Origin: Macrothele yani
Lineage: Eukaryota; Arthropoda; Arachnida; Araneae; Macrothelidae
NCBI GenBank assembly: GCA_039090855.1
Contig: CM077011.1
Coordinates: 38,335,501-38,399,500, forward strand
Reading direction: 5' to 3'
Length of the DNA: 64,000 bases
Positions 22,001 to 33,625 of this stretch are shown here, in pieces. Position 1 is the stretch's first letter; each line of letters opens with the position of its first letter. The notes beneath the pieces are model-generated. The model was not told where the DNA came from. It did no database searches and saw only the letters and a list, made by a program, of their open reading frames with translations. Made by a program: the position numbers and the translations under genes.

Positions 22001-22219
22001 GGGGAGTCATTTTGGAAGGGTTTGGCCATAACTCACCACGCTGGCGAAGCGGGTTGGTGAGTGTGGGATAGCATTTCCTCTAATCCCGATGGTATAGTTT
22101 TACTGCTATTGGCGGTCGTCAGAGCCTTTTTAGTGGGAACAGGATGCACCACGAGAAAGCGGGGTTGACATTTGTCAAGGAGAGGCTGTGTTGTTACGCA
22201 TCACCTGCCCTTACATCCC
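19023..22219 (-). mobile_element. RTE-type LINE, copy A (downstream member of tandem pair)
   Basis: About 3.2 kb, - strand. Its 3' end is an ATGATG-rich microsatellite at 19033-19050, as usual for RTE elements. The 5' end lies near 22219, directly abutting the 3' end of copy B. It is flanked by TTCTCTACAT at 19023-19032 and 22220-22229. It encodes endonuclease, RT and a C-terminal domain in broken frames. Closest type: RTE/BovB-like. Confidence 0.85.
19349..22010 (-). pseudogene. RTE LINE polyprotein, copy A (broken)
   Basis: The main - strand pieces are 22010-21324 (apurinic-type endonuclease: LAMYNGRSLSSD, GVGFIINKKLKD, GDFNAKIGQRQ), 21266-20868 and 20763-20311 (linker and RT start, GKAPGEDGITVDIIQEASG), and 20119-19349 (FIDYEKTFDSV, the GKGVRQSDTISP motif with Ser for Gly, then RT box FADN in place of FADD, then LTYGAETWTL). 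The DD-to-DN change in the RT active site and at least three frame breaks make it inactive. In intact RTEs this protein nicks the target and copies the RNA there. Confidence 0.85.
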
Positions 22220-25200
22220 TTCTCTACATCATCATCATCATCCATTATCAATCCACTGCTGGACGAAGGTCTCCCCAAGTTTCCTCCACAACGGTCTGTC
22301 TTGTGCCAGTCTCCTCCATGTCACTCCCGCATATTTACGAATTTCATCCACCCATCTCCCATGTGGTCTTCTTCTGGGTCTTTTCCTGTCCCTTGGAATC
22401 CAATCTAAAATTTCGGCTGTCCATCTATGGTCTGTCCTTCTGGCAGTATGTCCAGCCCATTGCCATTTCAGGGATTTAACTCTGATCATGATGTCTTCCA
22501 CTCTCGTCATTTTTCGGATCCACGAGTTCCTCTTCTTATCTCTCCTGGTTATACCAAGCATGCACCTCTCCAAGCTTCTTTGAGTTGTCTGCAGCCTTTG
22601 TATGTCTCTTTTAGCTAAGGTCCACGTCTCTGCACCATACGTAAGCACTGGAAGGATGCATTGATCAAACACTTTTCTTTTAAGACATAATGGCATATTG
22701 CTCTTGAAAATTATGCTGTTTCTTCCAAAAGCTCTCCAGGCAAGTTTTGTACGCCGATTAATTTCTTCATCAATGTGACCCTCACTTGATATCTGCTGTC
22801 CAAGATAAACATACGTATCTGTTATCTTCAGTTTTTCTCCATCAATCGATAAATCTTCATTTCTTGTAAAAGCATTGAACATCACTTTTGTCTTCTGAAA
22901 GTTCATTTTTAATCCCACTTCTTTACTCTTGTCAGCAAGTTCCTGGATCATACTCTGTAGCTCTGATGGGGTAGCTGCAAAAATGACTGTCATCAGCAAA
23001 ACGAAGGTGGGTTAGATAATCTCCATTAATCTTTATCCCTTTGTTTTCCCAGTTCAGTGATTGAAAGACATTTTCCAATGTGGCATTAAAGAGCTTCGGA
23101 GATATGGTGTCACCTTGTCTCACTCCCTTTCCAATTTTTATGTGTGTTGTATTTTCAAACAGCCGAATCTTTGCATTTGCATTTTCATAGATGTTATTAA
23201 TAATATTAATGTATGCATCTTCAATACCGCAGGATTTCAGAGCCGTGGTAACTGCTGATGGTTTCACCGAATCAAAGGCTTTTTCATAATCGATAAAAGC
23301 CATGCGCAATGGAAGTTCATATTCCCTCGCTCTTTCAAGTAGTTCTCTCAGTACGTGGATATGATCTATTGTGCTGTAGCCACTCCTGAATCCAGCTTGT
23401 TCTCTCGGTTGAGCCATGTCCAGTGTTACCTTCAAGCGGTGTGAAAAAACTTTAGTGAAGATTTTATAAACCACTGATAGGAGGCTGATAGGTCTGTAGT
23501 TCCTGAGATCCTCAATGTCACCTTTTTTATGTAGCAGGATCATTGTAGCATTGTTCCAATCCTCAGGAATCTTCCCTTCATTAAGGCATCGAGTGAAAAT
23601 TTGGGCGAGTACTGTTTCAATTTCTCCACTTGCTTCTTGTATGATGTCTATAGTAATTCCATCTTCTCCTGGAGCTTTCCCCCGCTTCATGTTCTTGATT
23701 GCATGAGCAACTTCTGCTGGGAGGACTGGAAGAACTCTGGTACCTTTCATGATGTCTGGAGTACATGTATCATCCCTTTCATATAATTTGGAGTAGAAAT
23801 CTTTCACTCTTGTCAAAATTTCTGCCTCTATTTCTTGTTATAGAACCATCTTTTTTTCTCAGAGCCATAATCTGTTTTCTTCCCTTACTGAGATGTCCCT
23901 TTGCTATCTTTAGGCTTTGGTTGTTTTCAATTGCTTTCCTCACTAGCTCACAGTTGAATTTCCTTACGTCTTCAGTGATACTTTTTCGTGCTGTCTTGCA
24001 TAGCTCTATATATTCCAGTTTGGAAGTCACATCTTCTTTAGTTGTCCTCATCTCTCTTCTTTTTTGCATCAACATTTTGGTTTTTCCTGATAATTTGTTC
24101 ACATGCAACTTGTTCTTAGACCCAGCTAATTTTGTTGCTGTTTCCATAAGAGCTTTGGTTACTTTTCTGTTAACTTCCGAAATATCCACTTCTTCCGATG
24201 TTAGGCCTTCTAAAGCAGAGAATCTGTTCTTCAGTTCCAACTTGAAAGTATTATGGTGTTTTTTAAGGTTGGTTATGTCAATACATTTTGTTTGTCTTAT
24301 GAGCTTGCCATGTTCCAGTTTAGTGTTGAGGTGCATCTTACATCTCACCAATCTATGGTCACTACCTGTGTTGAACTTGTTCAGCACACTGCAGTCTTAG
24401 ATGACGAATTTTTTGTTACACATAATAAAATCAATTTCACTTGTCGTCCCAATTGGATGTCTCCATGTCCATTTCCTGTGTGGCTTTTTCTTGAAAAAGG
24501 AGTTCAAGATGAAAAACCCTTCTGCCTCTGCAAACTCAACGAGAGTATTTCCACGCTGGTTTCTGTTGCCGTGACCGAATTTACCTACTGAAGTTTCATT
24601 CTGTTGCCGGTGCCCTATTTTTGCATTGAAATCTCCCATAATTATCTTCAAGTGCTGCTTACCTTTATTATTTAGATGATGAATTTCCTCATAAAATTCT
24701 TCAATTTCTTCTTCCGGATGACTTGTGGTGGGTGCATAAGTTTGAATAATCTGAGCCTAGTATCTTCTCGATAGTTGGATAACGAGTCGTGCAGCTCTGT
24801 CAGAGGAACTTTCAACTTCTACCACTTTATCCTTCAGTTTCTTGTTTATTATAAATCCAACACCACTAGTTCTGCCAGTATCTGTCCCACGATAATAGAA
24901 GAGATGTCCACTTTTCAGTTCAATGAGATCTTCTCCTTTTCTCCTTACCTCACTTAGCCCGACGATGTCCCACTTGATCCTTTGTAGTTCCTCTTCCAAT
25001 TCAAGAAGCCTTGAATCAGAAGATAGGGAGCGTCCGTTGTAGGTAGCCAAGGTCAGCATCAAATGGCAGCCTAGTCCGGTCCTCCGGGGATTCTTAGCAC
25101 CCTCTGCCTTCATGTCGCACTGGCCGCTGCCTTGGCCAGGTACATTCCAGCTGCCGGAGACTGAGGGCCAAGATTTAAGTTGTAGAGTCATTTTGGAGGT

Positions 25201-25318
25201 GTTTGGCCATAACTCACCACGCTGGCCAAGCGGGTTGGTGAGTGTGGGATAGCATTTCCTTTGATCCCGATGGTATAGTTATACCGCTATTGGCGGTATA
25301 ACTATAACTTCTCTACAT
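22220..25318 (-). mobile_element. RTE-type LINE, copy B (upstream member of tandem pair)
   Basis: About 3.1 kb in the same orientation as copy A and highly similar. Its 3' ATG-repeat tail is at 22230-22245. The 5' end near 25307 carries a 14-bp-arm hairpin (TATAGTTATACCGC and its complement). CTTCTCTACAT lies at 22219-22229 and again at 25308-25318, a perfect 11-bp TSD. Confidence 0.87.
22238..25191 (-). pseudogene. RTE LINE polyprotein, copy B (broken)
   Basis: Better preserved than copy A. Endonuclease 25191-24757 (LATYNGRSLSSD, WDIVGLSEVRRKGE) and 24651-24397 (GDFNAKIG, ending in the TSEIDFIMCN motif). Linker 24387-23779. RT 23816-22932 (IEDLRNYRPISLLSVVYKIF, GFRSGYSTIDHIHVLREL, AFIDYEKAFDSV, GVRQGDTISP). 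A small deletion hits the active site, so the frame leaves at FADD. C-terminal part 22999-22238 (LTYGAETWTLAKRD, SWIRKMTRVEDIM, ending FVQQWIDNG and stop). At least four frame breaks. Confidence 0.87.
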
Positions 25319-27029
25319 ATACCTCCAAAAATCCACTGTTTAGGAAATTTCCTTATAGCATTAGTTTTATGTTTGTACAACATACCTCATCAATTTCAAC
25401 ACAGTTGTTTGCCTCCAATCTTGTTACATTCAACTTTAAAATTAGCATCTACACAGATTTCCCTTGAGTACATATTTTTGTCAACCATGGTTGCTGGTAT
25501 CATGAGCTACCATTTGCAGAATTTTGTCAGTTCTTTGCTCTAAGAAAATATAAAATACTATAAAACTGTGATCATAGGAATGCTAGGTCCTTGAAACCAG
25601 TATCTACTTGCAAATTAATTTTTTGCTTGCAAGATTTAACATTACATTTCCAGAATGTATGGGATCCAAATTGCAGTTTTACTTCATCACCATCTTTGCA
25701 ATAATGCTTCATTTGAATTATGCCTTTTTTTTCTTTATAGAAAGAAATGGATTCCTTTTGCTTTTAAGTTGTTGCCAGAACTTCATGACAGAGCAAAAAG
25801 AGTGATCAATTTAAAATATGAGTATCAAAGAACAAAGGTACAGCTACATCAAATATCAAAAACAACTCCACACAAAAAAACAACTCTGAAAACACAATCT
25901 GTGTAGAGCAGCATAAGGCATTGTACAAATGATTGCTGTTAAGCATGGCATCATTTTAAATTCACAGTGATGCCATTTTTTAGTGTGCACAACACCCATG
26001 GATCCCTTTTGCAAATAAGTCTCATTACACTGCAGGGTGCCATTAATGAGAAAGTACTGACATAAAAATTTTTTGTTGCTCATAGTGGTAGTTTCAGTAA
26101 TTATTCACTTTGCTCTTCACGATTGTTCATGTTGGTTAGATATAAATCAGTGAAATAAGGCAACACAATTTGAAAATGAATAAAATAAAAATTAACACTA
26201 ATTACCCAGAATCTTCCCCATCTCTCTGCCCTCTATTGCTAGATTGCCATGCCTCTGACAAATTAGTACTTCACTGCCTCTTTCATACCATCCCTAACAA
26301 ATCACTCACTGCCCTTTTTTGTACCATTAGTTCCAAGTAAGTTCCCTAGGTGTCTAATTTGTTTTGCAATCTTTTCTCTCCCATGTGATTAATGTGCTCA
26401 AACCACTTGTGTATGATTTCATTATTTTTTTGTCTTCTGTACCCATTTGAGATCTAATACCTCTGCTTCTACTCCTGTCCCCTTGCCACTGAATCTTTCT
26501 ACTCTCCCCAGATATTTTTCTGACCATTCTTATATTCACTTCTAACTACCTAATGAACTTTTGCTACTGTAGAAGAGGATAAATTTAAATGTTGCATTGT
26601 ATGAAAGTTTTTTGACAAACCCCTTCCTTAGTAAAAATTGTCTGTCCTGGTTATCCTATTTGGTACAGTCAAATGAAAAGTGGATAGTACACACCATGTG
26701 GAGGCATTGTTTGTTTTCAGCATATGCAGTTTGTGTTTGTAGAAAGGTCAATACCATGTGTTGTGTTGTTCCCTACTTGGTCATTTCACTGTATGCTGTG
26801 TGCAATAGCTACATTGCTATTTCTTGGAACAACATTGTTATGGAAGCCTATGAAGAGCAGTAATTTGTGTCTTTGTTGCTTGGAGGGTGCCTAGTTGCTG
26901 TTCATGGCAACCAATAGCCTTGGGACATCAGTGGTGTTGGCTGTTCCAAAGTGGACAAAACCTTCCTTAAGAATGATCCATTCCCTGGGCAGGTAAAAGG
27001 TCTTAAAAATAACCACTCCATCCATTTAG
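25319..27029. other. Intron, mostly unrecognised
   Basis: AT-rich. An exon-like stretch at 25739-25838 (TTTCTTTATAG| then KKWIPFAFKLLPELHDRAKR ... |GTACAG) has good boundaries but cannot be spliced between the TM6 and TM7 exons without a frameshift. A - strand frame at 26539-26354 matches nothing I know. Confidence 0.4.
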
Positions 27030-27800
27030 TGTAGCCTCCTCTTTTATAAGGAGTGCCCCATGTTTGTCAAGCAATCCCTGGGTAACATTCACCCTTTCTC
27101 ATACATTTGATATATATTCCACCCTTTCTCATACATTTGATAAGACTTCAGAAACACTTTAAGAGCAATTCGGGACATCTTTTCAAAACCATTCCCTCAA
27201 CCTATTGTTACCTTCCTCTTTGTGTACCTAGCCTTTGTTTAATTTTCTTTATCAGTCTGTGAGAAACAGCTTGAATGCTTTGTGAATTTTTTTTTCTTGA
27301 CAGGTTTACTCACTTTTACTGTCCAACAATAGGCCCTGACTTTCTTATTGTTACATTCTACTACATCACATGCTTTTCTTGCAGCTTCAATAACCCATTT
27401 TTTATATCCATTCCATTGAACCTGAACTATTTCATTTGGTTAGGGTTTGATTTTTTCACTTCTGGAAATCAAGCTTCACTATTACAATTGGTTTATCAAC
27501 TCTGTTGCATCGTAATATCTTTGTTGGTTTCTTAACTACTGAACAATATACTTTGAAGTGAATGCTATTAATAATGACCACCTGTTTCAGAACTCCTGAA
27601 AACTCTTGAATCCTTTATCATATCTCTTAGCAATTTTTCCACATTAACTAACATAATCAGTTACATTTCATATTTCTAGCATCTTTCCTCCAGTTAAATT
27701 TGTGGATGCTTTTGTGTGTAAAGATAGTGATTAAGAGTTCATTGCATAAACATGTACAAGTCAGCAGGTCTTTTTCCTTTAAAATTTGCAATGCAGTTGT
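27030..27800 (-). mobile_element. LINE-B fragment, copy 2
   Basis: Diverged copy of the sequence at 5.27-6.0 kb, in the same orientation (shared blocks: CAATCCCTG.GGTAACA, TTTCTCATACATTTGATAAGA, ATCTTTTCAAAA, CTTCTGGAAATC, TAATATCTTTG.TGGTTT, TTTCTAGCATCTT). A local 33-bp duplication of CCCTTTCTCATACATTTGAT lies at 27088-27140. No intact frame. Confidence 0.55.
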
Positions 27801-27992
27801 TCATGAGTGGCCCAGGCCAGCTCAGGTTTGAGCATTTGTGCAAATTTTCCTTATGTGAATTAGAAAAAAAAAATAAAGCATATTGTTTTACTCCTATTTA
27901 TATTTTCATCATCAGATAAGAATGTTAGGGTTTCTCGCTAATGTCTACTTCCCAGCTCACCAAAGAAAAAAAAAAGTAGAGAGAAATAATTA

Positions 27993-27997
<5 letters not shown>

Positions 27998-28056
<59 letters not shown>
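27998..28056. repeat. (GA)n microsatellite
   Basis: About 28 uninterrupted GA dinucleotides. Confidence 0.95.
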
Positions 28057-28057
<1 letters not shown>

Positions 28058-28121
28058 GAAAACGTGTAATTAAGAAATTTAGGCTAAGAGCAAAGAGAAT
28101 ATAGCCTAACCATTCAGTTGT

Positions 28122-28259
28122 GTGTTTCCCATTGCTTTTGTTGTTAGTTCAGTTAGCAGTGTTAAATGTGTTTCCCATTGCTTTTGTTGTTAGTTCAGTT
28201 AGCAGTGTTAAATGTGTTTCCCATTGCTTTTGTTGTTAGTTCAGTTAGCAGTGTTAAAT
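28122..28259. repeat. Three exact tandem copies of a 46-bp unit
   Basis: Unit begins GTGTTTCCCATTGCTTTTGT and ends GCAGTGTTAAAT. The three copies (28122, 28168, 28214) appear identical, so the duplication is recent. Confidence 0.93.
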
Positions 28260-28904
28260 GAAATTAATTAAAAAAGTTAAAGGGGGAAAAATTAACTTTA
28301 GCCCAGGCCTGGGCTTTAGTCAAAGATTTGATGTAACAGCCAGGACTGTAGCAACCTTTTCTTACCTGGGAGGACGAGACATGGAATTACAGTCTCTTAA
28401 AGTTCAAAGTTATACCTCTCCAAGTTCCAGTCAAATAATATGTGTTTTTTTACTTTCTCATATGCCACTGTTACATGAAAGTGTTATGATCGTTCAAAAA
28501 TCACACTTCAGGTTTTTCATATAATTTTATTAAAAATGTAAAAACTAGGTGAATATCCAAGAACTACAGATTGTAAACACTGTAAAGTGAACGCTGACAA
28601 CATAACACTCCACAGAAATGCAGAAAGAAAAGCAAACCATCGTAGAACAAATGAGTATCAGATATTGAATGTAACATTAGGTAGAAGCTTTAGGGGTAGG
28701 GCTTGGGAAAATTCCGGTCAAGGTTAAACGCTCAGAGAACTTTCTGCAACAGAGTACAAATGAGCAACCTGGAATAAATTAGCTCTTCATTCCAGTGACA
28801 TGTTCAGAAAGGTTATGGAGGTTAGGCATATCAGCATATTGTTTTCTATGTCTCCATTCACTGTTTTGGAAAACTTCCTTCATAGATATGAGATGTTCAC
28901 ACCC

Positions 28905-31900
28905 CAGGGGTGGGTTTAAGCATTACAGCGCCCTTGGCCCAGAAAAATTAGACGCCCCTAAGTAAACTTATTGTAAGAAATTTGAGGCTGATTAGAATTT
29001 CATATTTAAATTACATATTAGATATAGATTTTTTATCACACAAAGAATCAGCATATTCTCAAGAACAACCCAACCCTGTAAAAATTTTAGCACATGTATT
29101 ATTTAAAACTGGGCACTGAAACAGAAATTTATAAACGTCGTTTTCTCACAAGTTTAATTCACATAATTTTAAAACATCATTTTACAGTAAATTTTTATAT
29201 TTACAAATGAAATTGTTTTTTTAACACACTTCTGAAACATTTGCTTGCAAAATTTTGGATTTAAATTTACAACATATGCAATATTAATTTTAGAATTTTT
29301 TAAAAAATATAATGATAGTGCTGCTACCAATGTTTATTGCAATGGTTTATTGTATATCGATTAAGTGACTGAGAGATAGAAGAAATGAATGAACATAACT
29401 TATATATAGTAAAATTACTCTCCACTAAAAGATTTTTTTCTCGATTTCTTTGTGGCGAAATCCTCTACTATATCATCAAATGTTAATGTTTCTGCAATGT
29501 TCAAATTAAGTGACAAAGTTGTCAGTGCACTCGTTCTTTCTTGAGAACTAGATGCCCTCAAATAATTGTGGATGATTTTCAAAAGAGAGAAACTTCTTTC
29601 TCCAGAAGCATTAGTGATGGGTATGCATATAGGTAAATCCTTAGGATACCGTCAGTGTTTGGAAAAGTTGAATCAATTATTTTTTTCCCTAATCAGTTTC
29701 AACATATCCTCAACAGGAACACTAACACTTGAGTCTGTCACTGCTTGTCTATCTAAATTATTCCAAAATTTCTGGAAATGAAGACATTCTTGTTCAAATT
29801 CTAGGCCTAAATCTTGAGAGTAAACTGTCAGTAGATTTTTTTGCCTTTTGAGATACTATTGTCACATCAACATCTGATAATTGCGTTAGAAACCCAAACA
29901 TGCTCTCCACATCGGAATACGCATCTCATCGACGTTTCAACTGCTGCACCAAGTTGTCAATGATCGCACGAAAAACGCATATTCGCATATGTTTCTTCAT
30001 TGCCATTCATCTCTTTAAATTTTAGATTTACCCGACGGGTTCTAGTAACATTTTTCTTATGTTCGTTGCACTGAGACAACAGTTTACCATCTTCATACTT
30101 TTATTCCGGAGAACACTGGAGAGCAAATTTATTCCGGAGAACACTTAAACATTTAATAAGTGAATCGTACAGTTCTACAGCAACTTGAAAGGTCAATATT
30201 CACTTTCTGCAGTGTTTTATTGCAACTATCAATTCTTTGTAAAATATCACTCCAAAGCTTTAAGAGAATGCCCATTTCTAACAAATTCACTTTCTTTAAT
30301 AATCCCTCTGCTTCTAATTTTTCACCGGTGTTTTCTGCGAAGTCTTGAAGTGCATTTCTAATGCAGAAATAATTAGAGCGTAAGGCCTTGCATGCATCAA
30401 CCCTTGCTGACCATCAGGTTTCACATAACCTTCTGGGTACAAGAAGTGGCAATTGCGATCCAGATTCGCTGTAGAGCTTAGAACTATCTTGAAGACTTGT
30501 CTTCAAGATTTGCCACTTGTGTGATGAAGATAACAAAAAGTTGTATATTTCCTATACGAACATAAAAAAAGATGTAGCTTCAAGGAAGCATCCCGCTGCG
30601 GATTTCGTAACCAAATTAAGAGTGTGCTGCGCATGGAATATAGTAGGCTAAACTGTTATGACTTTTTAATCGAGCTTGAAGACCTGAATATTCACCAGAC
30701 ATATTTCTTGCATTGTCATAACTTTGGCCTCTGCAGTCTTTTATTTAAGATCTATTTTTAAATCTTGTAACAACTTCAATAAAGTTTTCTCCATGTCTTC
30801 TGCTTTGTGACCAGTGTTGGGCAAGGAACAAATAAATCGTTCCACTGGTTGTCCACTTTTCAGAACATAACGAAAAATTACAGTCAACTGGTAAAACTTT
30901 TTACAAATCTGTAGTGGAGTCTATAATAATAGAGTAATATTTGCTCGACTATTGCATCAGTGACTGATAAGACCATTAATGAAATGAATTCTTCACATAC
31001 ATCCTTCGAAAGGTATGAAATATTTCCACTTCCCTTATTTCCAAAATTTTTCAAATGTTGCTGCAGAAAAGGGTCAAATTTTGAAGACCGTTGTAAAGAA
31101 ATCTTTTTGTGGCAGTTCTAAATCGATCACTATAAGATCTTTTTGAAACTGCAAAATCTATTTCGTTTAAATTTTGATTCGGAGGATTTTTTGTAATATA
31201 ATCAACAAAAGAATCGCCTGCTTTCCTTTTAGCAGGATCTAATATCATATGATGTAACAAAAGTTCATTTCCTTCAACAGATTGAAAATTTTCTCCAAGA
31301 TTTGTGTTAGACTTACCTTCCTCATCCTCGCCATCGGAAGATTCACAAATTTGATCTTCGCCCTGAGCCCTTAGTTCTTGTTCAATTGGCTCCTTCACTT
31401 CTTCATCGGTAGATCTTGCAACCAAACACTGCATTTTCTTTTCACTTACTGTATCATCTTCTGCCTTAAAAAGTTTTTTAGTTTTGGTATTTCTTTTAAA
31501 GTTGCCCTTCTTTTTCAGTCTTTTAAAGCTTTTTTTTTTTTATATTTTCGCATCCTGAAAACTTTGTAGTCGACATTTTCGCCGACTGTGATGATTAATA
31601 GTAATGATTTCCTCCAAAAGAACAAAGTGAGAATGAAAACACACATGTAAACTTAAGAGGGGCGGAGGGGAATCCCAAAGCAAGCAGCTGGTGTCATAAG
31701 CTGAATTGGAATGCATTCTAGCCAGTGAATCTGGAGCCCTGCTAACCAGTACTCTGCCCTCTCTTGTCACCCACAATACCCTGGGGCCTTGACCTTGAAT
31801 TCATGGAGTCCAATTCTGGTCTTTCAGCTCACATCCCAGGGCTGTCCATCCCAGGGCTGTCCTCACGCTCAGATTTTTCAAAGCCTTGTAAAAATTATGC

Positions 31901-32319
31901 GCCAGTGTAGTGCCCCTTTCCTAGTCTCCCACTCTTGTTCCCCATTGTCTGCGAGCTCTGTAAAAGAAATGCTCCCCCTCTCTGCCCTCTTCTGAGTTTT
32001 GACCTTGCCAGGAAGCAGGAAAAAATAACTTCCTCTGAGGCTTCTGAGTCTTACTGAACTCACTTTCAAAATGAATTAATATTTTTAATAATTAAACACG
32101 TCGAATGTACTAACACCATGAAATATTTTCTTAAGAATTTAAGGTATTATTCTACTCAGTTTATAATGTGTAGAAATAAAAAATCCCATTTCATTCTCTT
32201 TGGGGGGGGGGGGGGAGATAAGATAAAACGTCTTGTTCCACATGTATTCTCAAAATTATGGCGCCCCTCTATGTGCAGCGCCCTGGGCCATTTTGGCCCA
32301 ATAGTAAAACCCGCCCCTG
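28905..32319 (-). mobile_element. Full-length but decayed hAT transposon (ZMYM/P52rIPK type)
   Basis: 3415 bp. Ends CAGGGGTGGGTTTAAGCATT (left) and, in reverse complement, CAGGGGCGGGTTTTACTATT (right). Flanking 8-mers TCACACCC (28897-28904) and TCGCACCC (32320-32327) differ at one base, consistent with an old 8-bp TSD. The transposase is on the - strand with many stops. Confidence 0.85.
29424..31560 (-). pseudogene. hAT transposase (52-kDa repressor/ZMYM-like), decayed
   Basis: The longest frame, 31434-31051, reads an acidic N-terminal segment then FVDYITKNPPNQN. Further in, across several frames, come the family hallmarks GQSYDNARNMSGEYSGLQARLKS and IPCAAHS. The C-terminal hAT dimerisation motif ASGERSFSLLKIIHNYLRAS, then SQERTSALTTLSLN, ends at 29424. 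That order (catalytic RNase-H-like core with Cys-His patch, then dimerisation region) is the normal one. More than twenty stops by eye, so long dead. Confidence 0.8.
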
Positions 32320-32538
32320 TCGCACCCCGTAGTGTAATTCTGTACCCCCTGGTTAATTGCATGGAATACTGTATGAAACTAACAAAAGTCTTTAAAAAGA
32401 AAATACTGGAGGGTGTAACATTCTTTTTTAGTTAAATTCCTAGTTTTCCATCCCTCAGAGCATGAATTTACACCCCTGGAATGACCATTCTGGGAGGGCA
32501 ACCACCCTTCCTGACCTCCCGGTAGCTACGGCCCTGAT
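32320..32538. other. Possible terminus of an older DNA element
   Basis: Ends at 32537 with CTCCCGGTAGCTACGGCCCT, i.e. CAGGGCCGTAGCTACCGGGA in reverse complement, which looks like a hAT or piggyBac-style terminus. No matching left end was found, so the assignment is weak. Confidence 0.3.
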
Positions 32539-32767
32539 ACGAGCCCACCTGCAATAGGCCTGGATCCGTTCCGGGCTTTTTGCCATAGCCCATGCGTGTG
32601 CTCATCCCTAGTTTATACCTCATCAACCTGGCATAAATTGCATCATCAAAGGTCAATGGCTACGTCAGCTTATTCTTGATTCAGCGTTACACACCAAATC
32701 ATATTATGCCAATAAACCTCCACCAAAGACATATTCTCCTGATGTATACTTCTCTATTTCACTATAT

Positions 32768-33529
32768 CAGGGGTGGTAAACTTTCATGAGAGAGTGTCCT
32801 CAAATTAGCAATACTCTTCTAAAACATTCACTCTTGTGCCCATGGGAATTTTGAGCAGTAGACTGTTATTTATTCACTGTTCATTCACAAACAGTAGAAG
32901 AAACATAAGCAAAGAAAAGCCACTGCCAACCATTTACTTCTATTATTACCCAAATACCAATGTGTACACTGGCTCTGCAAAGATTTCAAAACATGTTATA
33001 CAACATCACATGTTCTTGCAACCATGACATCTCTCGTGAACACTTTTCACTGCTGTGCTTACAAGGAGCAGGGATAAAACAGCAGATCGAGTTCCTACCC
33101 AATCCAGCCATAAAAATGACCAGGAATGCTACCATGATAATTAAACCCTCTGCTCTTCACTTGTCCACTAATATCCATTTGAATTACTTCTAGGAATAAT
33201 ACTTTCGTGCTGCTGCTTTGACAAACCCAGCAAACTGTTATCTTCTCACTGTCAGACTGGTGGCCCTCTTTTGGGGCATTCCTCCAAAGATGCATTAACC
33301 TAAAAAAAATATCCTTATTAAAATTTTCTAAGCTATCTCCAACATTTAAAATTCGACTTGAAGGGAACAGCTGCTTAATTTGGTCATAATGATAATCATT
33401 ATATACATATTTACTTATTATGGATGTGATTTAAAGAATCAAGGGGAGGCAGTGTATACCATGTGCCAATATATATATATTTTTTGCATACCACTTTAAG
33501 CATGCATGCCATAGGTTTTGCCACCCCTG
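32768..33529. mobile_element. hAT-like non-autonomous element
   Basis: 762 bp with ends CAGGGGTGGTAAACTTTCAT and, in reverse complement, CAGGGGTGGCAAAACCTATG. ACTATAT flanks both sides at nearly the same offset (CACTATAT left, AACTATAT right, displaced by one base). Ends resemble those of the 28905 hAT in the first 9 bp. No transposase. Confidence 0.65.
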
Positions 33530-33625
33530 AAACTATATCTACCATATTTAGGTTGAATTTTTCTAATTTGCTGACCAACTCTACTTATTTTCCATTTATT
33601 TCTTAGCCATTTATATCTCTTTATA

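Larger units (their letters stand above)
27801..28904. other. Intron with simple and tandem repeats
   Basis: Contains the GA microsatellite and the 46-bp triple repeat listed separately. The rest shows nothing recognisable. Confidence 0.5.

Noticed and set aside
25739..25838. Possible cassette exon of the transporter between TM6 and TM7
   Set aside because: After the TM6 exon (phase 2 exit) it would read in frame but leave in phase 0, whereas the TM7 exon needs phase 2. GlyT proteins also have TM6 and TM7 contiguous (NNCYKDSLI) with no room for 33 residues.
28905..32319. CRISPR-like or prokaryotic mobile elements anywhere in the window
   Set aside because: No regularly spaced identical repeats with unique spacers, no operon structure or ribosome binding sites; introns and eukaryotic transposons dominate.
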